The position numbers and the translations under genes are program-made. A stretch of 16,232 bases of DNA from an uncultured Clostridium sp. (GTDB lineage Bacteria; Bacillota; Clostridia; Lachnospirales; Lachnospiraceae). Location of the stretch: positions 1 to 16,232 of the forward strand of contig CABQJA010000038.1 of assembly GCA_902464345.1 (NCBI GenBank), written 5' to 3'. Below are positions 8,649-16,207 of this stretch, piece after piece; positions within the stretch are counted from its first letter, which is position 1; each line of letters begins with the position of its first letter. Below the pieces are notes generated by a model. That model was not told the DNA's origin, ran no database searches, and was given only the letters and a program-made list of their open reading frames with translations.

Positions 8649-9892
8649 TCAAAGAAGGAAAAAGTGCATTTCATGTTGTAAAATATAGCCGGGAGCGGTT
8701 ACAGGCGGCCGGATTCACAGAGCTGGAATACGGCAAGCGACTCCAGGTGGAACAGGGAGGCTGCTATATGATCTCTCCGTTTTCATCCATGCTGATCGCG
8801 ATCAGTGTGGGTACCTGGGAGGAGAAACCGGATTTAAGGCTCGCAGTTGCACATACGGATTCTCCGTGTTTGAAGCTGAAGGCGAATTCGGAAATGCCGG
8901 GCAGCTATTATATCCGCGGGAATGTAGAACCATATGGCGGAATGCTAAAGACGACCTGGTTTGACCGTCCGCTTGGAATTGCGGGAAAGGTAATCCTGCG
9001 TGGGACAGATGCATTTCATCCGAGAACGAGGCTGATTCATTCGACACAGCCGATATGTGTGATCCCATCACTTGCACCGCATCTGAGCCGGGGCAGTGAT
9101 AAGCCGGAGATCAATGTCCAGCAGGAGATGATCCCGATCTTTGGGCTGGGCGAGGAGGCGGATTTCCTGTATACGTATCTGAACCGGGAGTTTGATATCT
9201 GTCGGGAGGAGGTACTGGATTTTGACTTGTATCTGTATAATCCGGATGAACCGGAAATCGTTGGCTTGCAGGAAGAGTTTTTGTGTGCCCCAAGAATCGA
9301 TAATCTGGCATCCGTGTCTGCGCTGGTAGAAGCCATGGAGCGGATGAACGGGAACCGGCATGCGACCATTGCAGTCGCTGCCATGTATGATAATGAAGAG
9401 ATTGGAAGCCGGTCTAAGCAGGGGGCAGACTCTGTGCTTCTGGCACAGCTTCTGAATCAGCTGGGAGAAGCCCTGCAGATAGCTCCGGATGACTGGCGGG
9501 AGATTATGGCGAAAAGCTTTCTGTTATCGATGGATGGAGCGCAGGGACACCATCCGAATTATCCGGAGAAAAGTGATCCGACCAATCAGGTATTGCTGGG
9601 AAAGGGTGTTGTTATTAAGACCAGTGCCAGCCAGCGGTATTTATCAGACAGTGAAGCGTCTGCAGTTGTTAAGGAATTGTGCAGGATCGGACAGATTCCG
9701 TACCAGCAGCAGGTGAACCGTTCCGGGATGCCGGGAGGGCAGACACTGGGACCAATCGCAGCTTCATACCTCCCGGTACTGGGAGCAGATGTCGGCATTC
9801 CGATGCTGGCAATGCATTCTGCCAGAGAGCTGGCAGCCTGTGAGGATTATCGGAGTCTGTGTAAGCTGGCATACACCTATTTATGTGAATGA
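8627..9892 (+). CDS. M18 family aminopeptidase
   Basis: This is a cytoplasmic metallo-aminopeptidase of family M18 (aspartyl aminopeptidase type), 421 residues, which removes N-terminal residues from peptides using a two-zinc site. Motifs that match the family are AHTDSPCLKLK with ligand His76 and Asp78, PYGG, TWFDRPLGIAG, RIDNLAS with bridging Asp225, DNEEIGS with catalytic Glu257 and ligand Glu258, DGAQGHHPNYPEK with Asp303, GMPGGQTLG and AMHSARE with ligand His397. All expected ligands are present, so the enzyme is probably active. Its ATG overlaps the transglutaminase gene by 22 bases, which implies co-transcription and probably translational coupling with the MoxR operon. Its stop overlaps the convergent permease gene by 12 bases. 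Confidence 0.95.
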   Translation: MEVFKKIIKEGKSAFHVVKYSRERLQAAGFTELEYGKRLQVEQGGCYMISPFSSMLIAISVGTWEEKPDLRLAVAHTDSPCLKLKANSEMPGSYYIRGNVEPYGGMLKTTWFDRPLGIAGKVILRGTDAFHPRTRLIHSTQPICVIPSLAPHLSRGSDKPEINVQQEMIPIFGLGEEADFLYTYLNREFDICREEVLDFDLYLYNPDEPEIVGLQEEFLCAPRIDNLASVSALVEAMERMNGNRHATIAVAAMYDNEEIGSRSKQGADSVLLAQLLNQLGEALQIAPDDWREIMAKSFLLSMDGAQGHHPNYPEKSDPTNQVLLGKGVVIKTSASQRYLSDSEASAVVKELCRIGQIPYQQQVNRSGMPGGQTLGPIAASYLPVLGADVGIPMLAMHSARELAACEDYRSLCKLAYTYLCE

Positions 9893-10687
9893 TTGAAACT
9901 TTTTCTCTATTTTTTGCAGAACCAGATATAAGATCATGGCGATTACGCATAGCAGAATGATACCGAGGAGTACCCAGTCCATTTTAAATACCTGACTCCC
10001 ATAAATGATCAGGTACCCAAGTCCTGCTCTTGCTGCCAGAAATTCTCCGATGATGACTCCGACCAGACACAGGCCGATATTGACTTTCATAATACTCAGG
10101 ATATTTTCCAGGCTGGCCGGGATGACCACCAGTCGGAGACAGTCCATCCGGTTTCCGCCAAGTGTCTGGATCAGCTTCAGTTTATCCGGTTCAACGGTAA
10201 TGAACCCGGTGTAGATGTTCAGGATACTGCCGAAGATCGCCACGGAGATGGCACATACAATAATTGTTTTATAGTTAGCACCCAGCCAGACGATCAGGAT
10301 CGGAGCCAGAGCGGATTTTGGAAGGCTGTTTAGGATAACCATATACGGCTCTACGATCTTGGATAATTTCGGATTCCACCAAAGGGCGATGGCAATCAGG
10401 ATACTGACTAAAATAACGATGCAGAAGCTGATGATGGTTTCCAGCAGGGTGATTCCGATATGCTGGAATAGCATACCGTCCCGGAGCATCTGGATAAAAC
10501 AGCTTCCGATGATGGAAGGACTGCAGAAGATAAAGGAATTAATGCATCCAAAATCAGAGGCCAGTTCCCAGGAAATCAGAAAAACCGCGAATAGCATCCA
10601 CTGGATCGTGCGGATCTGCAGGCGGTCATTCCGCTGTTTCCGGAGAAAAGCAGCCTGTTCCGGAGAAACATTTCTATATTTGTCCAT
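9881..10687 (-). CDS. ABC importer permease, nitrate/sulfonate/taurine (SsuC/TauC) type
   Basis: This is the membrane subunit of an ABC importer in the binding-protein-dependent permease superfamily. The 268 residues contain about six TM segments (about 27-45, 75-105, 112-138, 141-163, 203-222, 236-258). An EAA-like cytoplasmic loop at about 175-200 (LIQTLGGNRMDCLRLVVIP) contacts the ATPase. The overall pattern, including LNSLPKSALAPILIVWLG and GEFLAARAGLGYLI, is that of SsuC/TauC/ThiX permeases. ATG 10687 is preceded by AAGGAGG and overlaps the ATPase gene by 14 bases, so the two are translationally coupled. The substrate could be a sulfonate, taurine, a thiamine precursor or another small organic compound. 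No riboswitch or linked enzyme narrows it down. Confidence 0.93.
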   Translation of the reverse strand: MDKYRNVSPEQAAFLRKQRNDRLQIRTIQWMLFAVFLISWELASDFGCINSFIFCSPSIIGSCFIQMLRDGMLFQHIGITLLETIISFCIVILVSILIAIALWWNPKLSKIVEPYMVILNSLPKSALAPILIVWLGANYKTIIVCAISVAIFGSILNIYTGFITVEPDKLKLIQTLGGNRMDCLRLVVIPASLENILSIMKVNIGLCLVGVIIGEFLAARAGLGYLIIYGSQVFKMDWVLLGIILLCVIAMILYLVLQKIEKKFQSFT

Positions 10688-11444
10688 GGTCTACCTCCTT
10701 CCATATAGAATTAAAATATTCCCGGAATTCCGGGGCGTTTCTGGAGCTGCGTGGGGTTCGGTTCTCAACGGATAGTTCGATCGGATACTCCGCCTTGATG
10801 GTGCCGGGCCGGGCAGAGAGAACAATGACACGGTCAGCCATGCTGATTGCCTCCGACAGGTCATGGGTAACCAGAATGGTGGTAATCTGCTGTTCCTTTA
10901 AAATGGAGCCGATATCATCCGCAACGTTCAGACGGGTCTGAGAGTCCAGTGCACTGAACGGTTCATCAAGCAGCAGGAGCTTCGGAGAGAGGGCCAGAGT
11001 ACGGATCAGGGCAGCCCGTTGCCGCATGCCGCCGGAAAGCTGTCGCGGATAAGAATTTCGGAAATCATAAAGACCATAGTTTTTCAGCATTTCATCAATC
11101 GCCGATCTGGCCTCCGGAGTTAATTTCTTCTGAATCTCCAGGCCAAGTGTAATATTGCGGTAAATGGTCCGCCATTCAAGCAGATGATCCTTCTGAAGCA
11201 TATAGCCGATAGGCTCCCGGTAGTCTTTTCTGGGAGTCCCCTGTATCAGAAGCTCTCCGACAGATGCGGGAATCAGACCGGCAATTATATTTAAAAGTGT
11301 GGATTTTCCACAACCACTAGGGCCAACAATTGATATAAATTCCCCCGGATGTACAAGAAAGGAAATATTATCCAGAGCATTGGTTTCTCCAGCGGTGGTG
11401 TGGTAGGTGTAACCGACATTGTATAGTTCCAACATTGGCTGCAT
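10674..11444 (-). CDS. ABC importer ATP-binding protein, SsuB/TauB type
   Basis: This is the cytoplasmic ATPase of the importer, 256 residues. Visible motifs are Walker A GPSGCGKST (41-49), Q-loop Gln84, the subfamily-typical LLEWRTIYRNITLGLE (about 88-103), signature LSGGMRQR (136-143), Walker B LLLLDE (156-161) and H-loop His194. ATG 11444 has GGAGG at seven bases. It lies directly before the permease gene, and the two overlap. The expected third component, a lipoprotein substrate-binding protein, is not found upstream or downstream in this window. It may be encoded elsewhere, or just possibly the module works with another system's binding protein. Confidence 0.94.
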   Translation of the reverse strand: MQPMLELYNVGYTYHTTAGETNALDNISFLVHPGEFISIVGPSGCGKSTLLNIIAGLIPASVGELLIQGTPRKDYREPIGYMLQKDHLLEWRTIYRNITLGLEIQKKLTPEARSAIDEMLKNYGLYDFRNSYPRQLSGGMRQRAALIRTLALSPKLLLLDEPFSALDSQTRLNVADDIGSILKEQQITTILVTHDLSEAISMADRVIVLSARPGTIKAEYPIELSVENRTPRSSRNAPEFREYFNSIWKEVDHGQI

Positions 11445-11500
11445 AGAATAACCTCCGCAAATTTGTGATAAGATATTTTATGCAGAATCGGATACTTCGG

Positions 11501-11773
11501 CTACTGATCTTCCTCGATGACGTAAAAGTCCAGATAATCGAAATCAATGGAATCAATAAAGTTGTCTTTGGTAAAGCGGGTTCTGGCATGACAGATGAAA
11601 TCATCCTGATTGGATTTCAGCCAGATCGGTTTTGACAGATCAAAGGTGTAGCAGAGCTCATCCAGGGCAGCATAAACCTTCTGGGTACGGCGCATTTCCG
11701 GTGCATCAATACATGCGACATGGTCACGGACCAGATGATTATTTTTAATGATTCTACCCCATACACGAAACAT
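11501..11773 (-). CDS. Conserved-looking small hypothetical protein (90 aa)
   Basis: This is a 90-residue soluble protein beginning MFRVWGRIIKNNHLVRD and ending DFDYLDFYVIEEDQ. I recall similar short proteins in Lachnospiraceae genomes but know no named function. There is no signal peptide or membrane segment. The mix of aromatic and charged residues looks like a compact alpha/beta fold. One Cys in VACIDAPE and another in LCYTF do not form an obvious metal site. ATG 11773 has a GGAGG-type ribosome site (reverse complement of ACCTCC at 11782-11787), and a plausible promoter lies at 11807-11834. The ABC ATPase gene starts 56 bases downstream on the same strand, so the three genes may form one transcript. 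A link in function is not shown. Confidence 0.8.
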   Translation of the reverse strand: MFRVWGRIIKNNHLVRDHVACIDAPEMRRTQKVYAALDELCYTFDLSKPIWLKSNQDDFICHARTRFTKDNFIDSIDFDYLDFYVIEEDQ

Positions 11774-11806
11774 ATTCTGAAACCTCCATTTATGTCATAA
11801 CAATAT

Positions 11807-11834
11807 TTAATACACAAAAGAATAATAATTTCAA
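11807..11834 (-). promoter_or_regulatory. Candidate promoter for the 90-aa gene and importer genes
   Basis: Read on the minus strand, TTGAAA (11829-11834) and TATTAA (11807-11812) are separated by 16 bases and fit a vegetative sigma-A-type promoter with mismatches. Transcription would start near 11800, about 27 bases before the ATG at 11773. The region is AT-rich, and a second overlapping match (TTGTGT, 17 bases, TATTAT) also exists, so the exact hexamers are uncertain. Confidence 0.4.
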
Positions 11835-11942
11835 CACATTTTTAACACAATTTCTTTTTATGATAACCTCAGTTTCAGGAAAAGAGAAAGATAAATCACA
11901 GGATGTATCAAGATCCTGAAGGAATAGAAAGGAATGATCAGT

Positions 11943-13196
11943 ATGAAGAAATTTTTTCAAAGGTTAGGAATTATTGCAGCAAGCGGCCTGATATTTGGCG
12001 GGCTGGCAGGTGCAGCATTTACAGGAGTAAAATCAGGCACCCATTATGCAATGGATGCATTGGGCGAGAAGCTTGGCATTGTGAGCAGTGCAGATAACAC
12101 GCAGACGAAGAGTGACGGAACCAAGACCGGAACTTCGACCGTAAACATTGGTAACTCAGATAATATTACCGTTTCCGTAAATGGTGACAGTAAGATTTAT
12201 GATGTAGCGGATTTGACAGATTCGCTGATGCCATCAATTGTATCGATCACCAGTAAGGCTATTTACCAGAATCCATATGCTTACTTCTATGGTGGTTCTA
12301 CAGAACAGACCGTAACCGGTGCAGGTTCCGGTATTATCATTGGTGAAGATGATGACCGGCTTCTGATCGCAACCAATAACCATGTGGTAGAAGGTTCTGA
12401 GTCTCTGATGGTTGGATTAAATGACGGTACAGATGTAGCGGCAACGATCGTAGGAACGGATTCCAGCAATGATCTGGCAGTCGTAGAGGTAAAGAAGTCC
12501 GATCTGTCATCCGATACATTGGCAGCCATTAAGGTAGCAGAGCTTGGTGATTCATCAACCGTTCGTGTAGGTGAGCCGGCACTGGCAATCGGTAACGCAC
12601 TTGGATACGGACAGTCATTAACAGTCGGTTATATCAGTGCATTAAATAAAGAGATTACCATTAATGATACAACGATCAATATGATCCAGACAGATGCAGC
12701 GATTAATGAAGGAAACAGTGGCGGTGCATTGTTTAATCTTCAGGGTCAGGTAATCGGTATCAACTCAGCGAAGGCATCGAACTACAATAACAATGTAGAA
12801 GGTATGGGATATGCAATTCCAATCTCAGAAGCACTTCCAATCATTCAGGACATTATTGATGGCAAGCAGACAACCGGTATTGCACAGGGCAGTGCTTACA
12901 TGGGAATCCAGGGTAAGGATTTAAGTGCTTATGATGCAGCATCCTTTAATATGCCGGAGGGTGTATATCTGATCGGTGTTGTAGAGAATGGTCCGGCAGC
13001 ACAGGCTGGTCTGCATTCCGGTGATATCATCACATCCGTAGATGGCAAGGATATCAGTGGAATGAGTGAGATCAAATCCATTCTGGCGAAGAAGAATCCT
13101 GGTGATACGATAACCGTTAAGATCTCCAGATCCGATGAGAACGGTAATTACAGTGAACAGGAATTAAGTGTAACATTAGGTAGCTATACAGAATAA
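11943..13196 (+). CDS. HtrA/DegP-type S1C serine protease with one PDZ domain
   Basis: This is an envelope quality-control protease, 417 residues. A single N-terminal membrane anchor or uncleaved signal (about 8-28) precedes a Ser/Thr/Asn-rich linker (about 40-75), the chymotrypsin-like domain (about 80-300) and one C-terminal PDZ domain (about 319-412). The catalytic triad is complete: His147 in ATNNHVV, Asp177 in SSNDLAVV and Ser259 in NEGNSGGALFN. The PDZ region reads GVVENGPAAQAGLHSGDIITSVDG. The frame opens at ATG 11934, but ATG 11943 has AAAGGA at nine bases and starts MKKFFQRL, a natural N terminus. The 11934 start is still possible, using an upstream AAGGA. Codons such as GGT, CGT and GCA are more frequent here than in its neighbours, suggesting strong expression. 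A terminator follows at 13229-13263. Confidence 0.95.
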   Translation: MKKFFQRLGIIAASGLIFGGLAGAAFTGVKSGTHYAMDALGEKLGIVSSADNTQTKSDGTKTGTSTVNIGNSDNITVSVNGDSKIYDVADLTDSLMPSIVSITSKAIYQNPYAYFYGGSTEQTVTGAGSGIIIGEDDDRLLIATNNHVVEGSESLMVGLNDGTDVAATIVGTDSSNDLAVVEVKKSDLSSDTLAAIKVAELGDSSTVRVGEPALAIGNALGYGQSLTVGYISALNKEITINDTTINMIQTDAAINEGNSGGALFNLQGQVIGINSAKASNYNNNVEGMGYAIPISEALPIIQDIIDGKQTTGIAQGSAYMGIQGKDLSAYDAASFNMPEGVYLIGVVENGPAAQAGLHSGDIITSVDGKDISGMSEIKSILAKKNPGDTITVKISRSDENGNYSEQELSVTLGSYTE

Positions 13197-13228
13197 CCCG
13201 AATATAATAAGAAAAATGTGTGTGTGTG

Positions 13229-13263
13229 AAAATACCGGAAGAGAACGCCTCTTCCGGTATTTT
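13229..13263 (+). terminator. Intrinsic terminator after the HtrA-type gene
   Basis: A perfect 15-base-pair stem, AAAATACCGGAAGAG (13229-13243) with CTCTTCCGGTATTTT (13249-13263), closes a five-base loop. The stem ends in TATTTT. It begins 33 bases after the stop at 13196 and ends only five bases before the longest possible start of the next gene. It should mostly separate the two transcripts, and because its 5' arm begins with A residues it may also stop transcription in the other direction. Confidence 0.85.
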
Positions 13264-13322
13264 ACGTTATGGAAATGCAGTGGTTGATTGCGGATGCAGC
13301 GATGAGGAGGGAAGTGGAAGCT

Positions 13323-15203
13323 ATGTGTGTGATAGAAGGAAGGATAGATGAAACGGGAATTCCGGGAAATGTGACATCGGGGGAAAATGAAGCATTAGAG
13401 GGAAATGTGACATCCGGGGGGAATGAGGCATTAGAGGGAAATGCAGTATCCGGGGAGATGGATGACCGTAAGATCGATACGGAGCTGCAGCTGGCGTTGA
13501 CATTGTCACCGGCGGAGCGGGAGAAGAGTCTGGATCTGGATGTCGGCTATGATAAAGTTTTCCGGGAGTGGGAGCTGATCGTGAAGTACAACGGGGATCT
13601 GGAGGGAATCGGCAGAGATTTATCGGCAATTGTAACTCCGCTTCTAAACGAATATGCGATTATCCGGATCCGGGAGGATCGGATATCAGAGCTGGTGGAA
13701 TATCCGGAGATTGAGTTTGTTGAGAAACCGAAGGGGCTGGTTCTGGAGGAAATGGAAGGGATCCGTGCATCCTGTATTTCAGCATTGCGATATCCACCCG
13801 ATCAGTTGACCGGGCGGGGAGTCCTGCTGGCAGTGATCGATTCCGGCATTGATTACAGTCATCCGGATTTTCGGAGGACAGACGGAACGACCCGGATACA
13901 GGCAATCTGGGATCAGACGATTCCGGGCAATCCGCCGCAGCCATATAATATCGGGAGTGTCTATACGGCAGAGGATATTAACCGGGCATTGCAGACAGAT
14001 AACCGGATGGAGCAGCAGAAAATAGTGCCAACGACAGATCTTTCCGGGCATGGTACACATGTGGCGAGCATTGCTGCCGGGAACGGAAGGGCATCCGGTG
14101 GTTTTTATACCGGAGTGGCACCGGAGGCGGAGCTGCTGGTCGTCAGGCTGGCACAGGCACAACCGGGTTCATTTCCAAGGACTTCGGAGCTGATGCAGGC
14201 GATTGACTGGGTGGTGCGATATGCACTGGAGCGAAGACTGCCATTGGCAGTAAACTTAAGCTATGGTAATAATTATGGCAATCACAGAGGAGGCAGTCTG
14301 CTGGAACAGTATATCGATGATGTGGCAAATCTGGGACGCAGTATCCTTGCGGCAGGGGCGGGCAATGAAGGCAACACCGGTCGACATGCATCCGGAATAT
14401 TGCCATCCGGGAATCGGCGACAGACACAGCCGACAGAAGTGGAATTCACAGTATCCCCCTATGAAAGCGGATTGAACATCCAGCTCTGGAAGAATTATGC
14501 AGATGAAATGGAGGTCGCGGTCCGGACACCGTCCGGGATGCTTGCCGGACCGTTTGGCAGCAGGCAGGGCAGACAGTCTGTCACCATCGGAAATACGGAT
14601 ATTGCAGTCCTGTACGGGCAGCCGACACCGTATAGTGCAGCGCAGGAAATATATATTGCTCTGATTCCGACTAAGGATTATATAGAGGAGGGTCTGTGGG
14701 CAATCCTGCTTTATCCGAAGGATATCCGATATGGGGAATACGCACTCTGGCTGCCGGTAGCCGGGGCAACGAATGACCGGACGATGTTCCTGCAGCCCAG
14801 CCCGAATCTGTCGCTTACGATACCGTCCACGGCCTCCAGAGCAATCACAGTGGGAGCATATGATTCACGGACAGATAGTTATGCCGCATTTTCCGGCAGA
14901 GGAGATACGACAGATCGGAAGCCGGATCTGGTAGCTCCCGGCGTAGGAATTACCGCAGCTGCACCGGGAGGCGGATATGATACCAGAAGCGGAACCTCTA
15001 TGGCAGCACCGTTTGTATCCGGAGGGGCAGCACTTCTGATGGAATGGGGAATCATTCAGGGCAACGATCCGTTCCTGTATGGGGAAAAATTAAAAGCATA
15101 TCTGACCCGGGGGGCCAGGAGGCTGCCGGGATATCCGGTGTATCCGAATGAGCAGGTGGGGTGGGGAGCGTTGTGTGTGGCGAGAAGCTTACCAACAAAA
15201 TGA
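13323..15203 (+). CDS. S8 subtilisin-like protease, Csp-like
   Basis: This is a subtilase of about 626 residues. The catalytic triad is complete: Asp173 in AVIDSGIDYSHPDF, His243 in SGHGTHVASIAAGN and Ser559 in SGTSMAAPFVSGGAALL, with oxyanion Asn348 in GAGNEGN. A propeptide-like region precedes Asp173, and a long insertion (about 370-530) separates the oxyanion Asn from the Ser. This matches the Csp-like subtilases of Clostridia, where CspB of spore formers has a jelly-roll insert and cleaves the germination enzyme SleC. No signal peptide is visible. The frame opens at 13269, but that ATG has no ribosome site and abuts the terminator. ATG 13323 follows AGGAGGG (13305-13311) by 11 bases and is preferred. 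A 12-residue tandem repeat lies close to the N terminus. A true germination role cannot be inferred from this locus. Confidence 0.9.
   Translation: MCVIEGRIDETGIPGNVTSGENEALEGNVTSGGNEALEGNAVSGEMDDRKIDTELQLALTLSPAEREKSLDLDVGYDKVFREWELIVKYNGDLEGIGRDLSAIVTPLLNEYAIIRIREDRISELVEYPEIEFVEKPKGLVLEEMEGIRASCISALRYPPDQLTGRGVLLAVIDSGIDYSHPDFRRTDGTTRIQAIWDQTIPGNPPQPYNIGSVYTAEDINRALQTDNRMEQQKIVPTTDLSGHGTHVASIAAGNGRASGGFYTGVAPEAELLVVRLAQAQPGSFPRTSELMQAIDWVVRYALERRLPLAVNLSYGNNYGNHRGGSLLEQYIDDVANLGRSILAAGAGNEGNTGRHASGILPSGNRRQTQPTEVEFTVSPYESGLNIQLWKNYADEMEVAVRTPSGMLAGPFGSRQGRQSVTIGNTDIAVLYGQPTPYSAAQEIYIALIPTKDYIEEGLWAILLYPKDIRYGEYALWLPVAGATNDRTMFLQPSPNLSLTIPSTASRAITVGAYDSRTDSYAAFSGRGDTTDRKPDLVAPGVGITAAAPGGGYDTRSGTSMAAPFVSGGAALLMEWGIIQGNDPFLYGEKLKAYLTRGARRLPGYPVYPNEQVGWGALCVARSLPTK
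13365..13457 (+). repeat. In-frame 36-base tandem repeat within the subtilase gene
   Basis: Two adjacent 36-base units (13365-13400 and 13401-13436) encode GNVTSGENEALE and GNVTSGGNEALE and differ at four bases. A third, partial unit from 13437 encodes GNAVSGE. As the period is a multiple of three, gain or loss of copies keeps the reading frame. The segment is low in hydrophobic residues and sits before the propeptide-like region, so it is probably a flexible N-terminal tail. Confidence 0.85.
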
Positions 15204-15235
15204 AATCACAAAATTCGACCATAATAAGAAAGCAA

Positions 15236-15265
15236 TTGCGGCCCTGCCCTCAGTCATGGTATGAT
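15236..15265 (+). promoter_or_regulatory. Extended -10 promoter of the formate/nitrite-family channel gene
   Basis: A weak -35 TTGCGG (15236-15241), an 18-base spacer and TATGAT (15260-15265) preceded by TG at 15257-15258 (TGGTATGAT) form an extended -10 promoter. Transcription would begin near 15272, ten bases before the GGAGG at 15282-15286. This position makes the longer-ORF start at 15261 impossible for this transcript and supports ATG 15294. Confidence 0.6.
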
Positions 15266-15293
15266 TGTACAAATGAAAATCGGAGGTATGGGA

Positions 15294-16139
15294 ATGCATT
15301 CACCACTTGAAATAGCTAGAAATTACGTAGAAGTAGGAGTTCACAAGGCGCATCTGTCTATATTTAAGATGCTGGTACTTGGCTTTTTTGCAGGATTATT
15401 TATCGGATTTGCGGGAATCGCATCCACGACGGCATCCAGTACCATTGGTATAGCCTCTGTCGCAAAGCTGGTAGGAGCCTGTGTGTTCCCGGCGGGTATG
15501 GCAATGGTTCTTGTTGCGGGAAGTGAATTATTTACCGGAAATAATCTGATGATACTGGCCGCTTTGGAGAAGAAGATAACGGTTGGCAGTATGCTGAAAA
15601 ACTGGCTGTTCGTATATATCGGTAACTTTTTGGGGGCAGCATTTGTAGCATGTATGGTTGTCTATGGACATACACCGGAGCTGTTCGGCGGAGCCTTGGC
15701 ACAGGCGATTGTAAATGCCGGAAAGGCACGGACGGATTTAAGTATTCCGGAGGCATTTATCCGGGGCGTCCTGTGTAACATTCTGGTATGCATTGCCGTA
15801 TGGATGTCATTTGCAGCAAAACGGGTATCCGGAAAATTAATGACCAGCTTCTGGCCGGTCATGTTGTTTGTATTATGTGGCTTTGAACACTGTGTTGCGG
15901 ATATGTACTTTGGGGTAGCGGCACTTCTTACGTCTGCGGAGTACGGAATTGCAGCGGAAGGGCTGACCTGGGGTCATTTCCTGTTTTCGAGTCTGCTGCC
16001 GATCACACTTGGAAATATTGTTGGTGGAGCTGGGATTGTAGGCGTTGGTTACTGGCTGGCATATCTCAGACATACTCCATACGCGAAGGAAACCGTGGAA
16101 GAAGAGCAGAAAGAGATTGATATCGCAGAGGAATATTAG
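15294..16139 (+). CDS. Formate/nitrite transporter family (FNT) channel
   Basis: This is an integral membrane channel of the FocA/NirC/HSC family, 281 residues with six expected TM segments, forming pentamers that pass small monovalent anions such as formate, nitrite or hydrosulfide. Family signs are GSELFTGNN (residues 77-85, with Thr81 at the place of the slit threonine) and GFEHCVADMYFG with the conserved central His199. The C-terminal tail is acidic (EEEQKEIDIAEEY). ATG 15294 has GGAGG at seven bases and is preferred over ATG 15261 or 15288. It has its own promoter and terminator, so it is monocistronic. Formate is a likely substrate in a fermenting anaerobe, but no pyruvate formate-lyase, nitrite or sulfite reductase gene is adjacent, so the subtype stays open. 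Confidence 0.93.
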   Translation: MHSPLEIARNYVEVGVHKAHLSIFKMLVLGFFAGLFIGFAGIASTTASSTIGIASVAKLVGACVFPAGMAMVLVAGSELFTGNNLMILAALEKKITVGSMLKNWLFVYIGNFLGAAFVACMVVYGHTPELFGGALAQAIVNAGKARTDLSIPEAFIRGVLCNILVCIAVWMSFAAKRVSGKLMTSFWPVMLFVLCGFEHCVADMYFGVAALLTSAEYGIAAEGLTWGHFLFSSLLPITLGNIVGGAGIVGVGYWLAYLRHTPYAKETVEEEQKEIDIAEEY

Positions 16140-16147
16140 GAAGATGA

Positions 16148-16192
16148 AAAACAGGAGTCCTTACCGGTAACCGAAAGGACTCCTGTTTTCTT
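16148..16192 (+). terminator. Intrinsic, possibly bidirectional terminator after the FNT gene
   Basis: A 15-base-pair stem, AAAACAGGAGTCCTT (16148-16162) with AAGGACTCCTGTTTT (16175-16189), closes a 12-base loop and is followed by TTTTCTT. It starts nine bases after the stop at 16139. The A-run on its left side would give a T-run on the minus strand, so it can also serve a convergent gene entering from the right. Confidence 0.88.
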
Positions 16193-16207
16193 AATTATTA
16201 ACTATAA

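Noticed and set aside
11445..11500. Riboswitch (for example TPP) ahead of the importer genes
   Set aside because: Only 56 bases separate the two coding regions, and I see no conserved riboswitch core there.
13269..13322. Start of the subtilase at ATG 13269
   Set aside because: There is no ribosome site, and the ATG lies five bases after a terminator hairpin. ATG 13323 has AGGAGGG upstream.
15261..15293. Start of the FNT channel at ATG 15261
   Set aside because: This ATG overlaps the candidate -10 element and precedes the GGAGG that serves ATG 15294.
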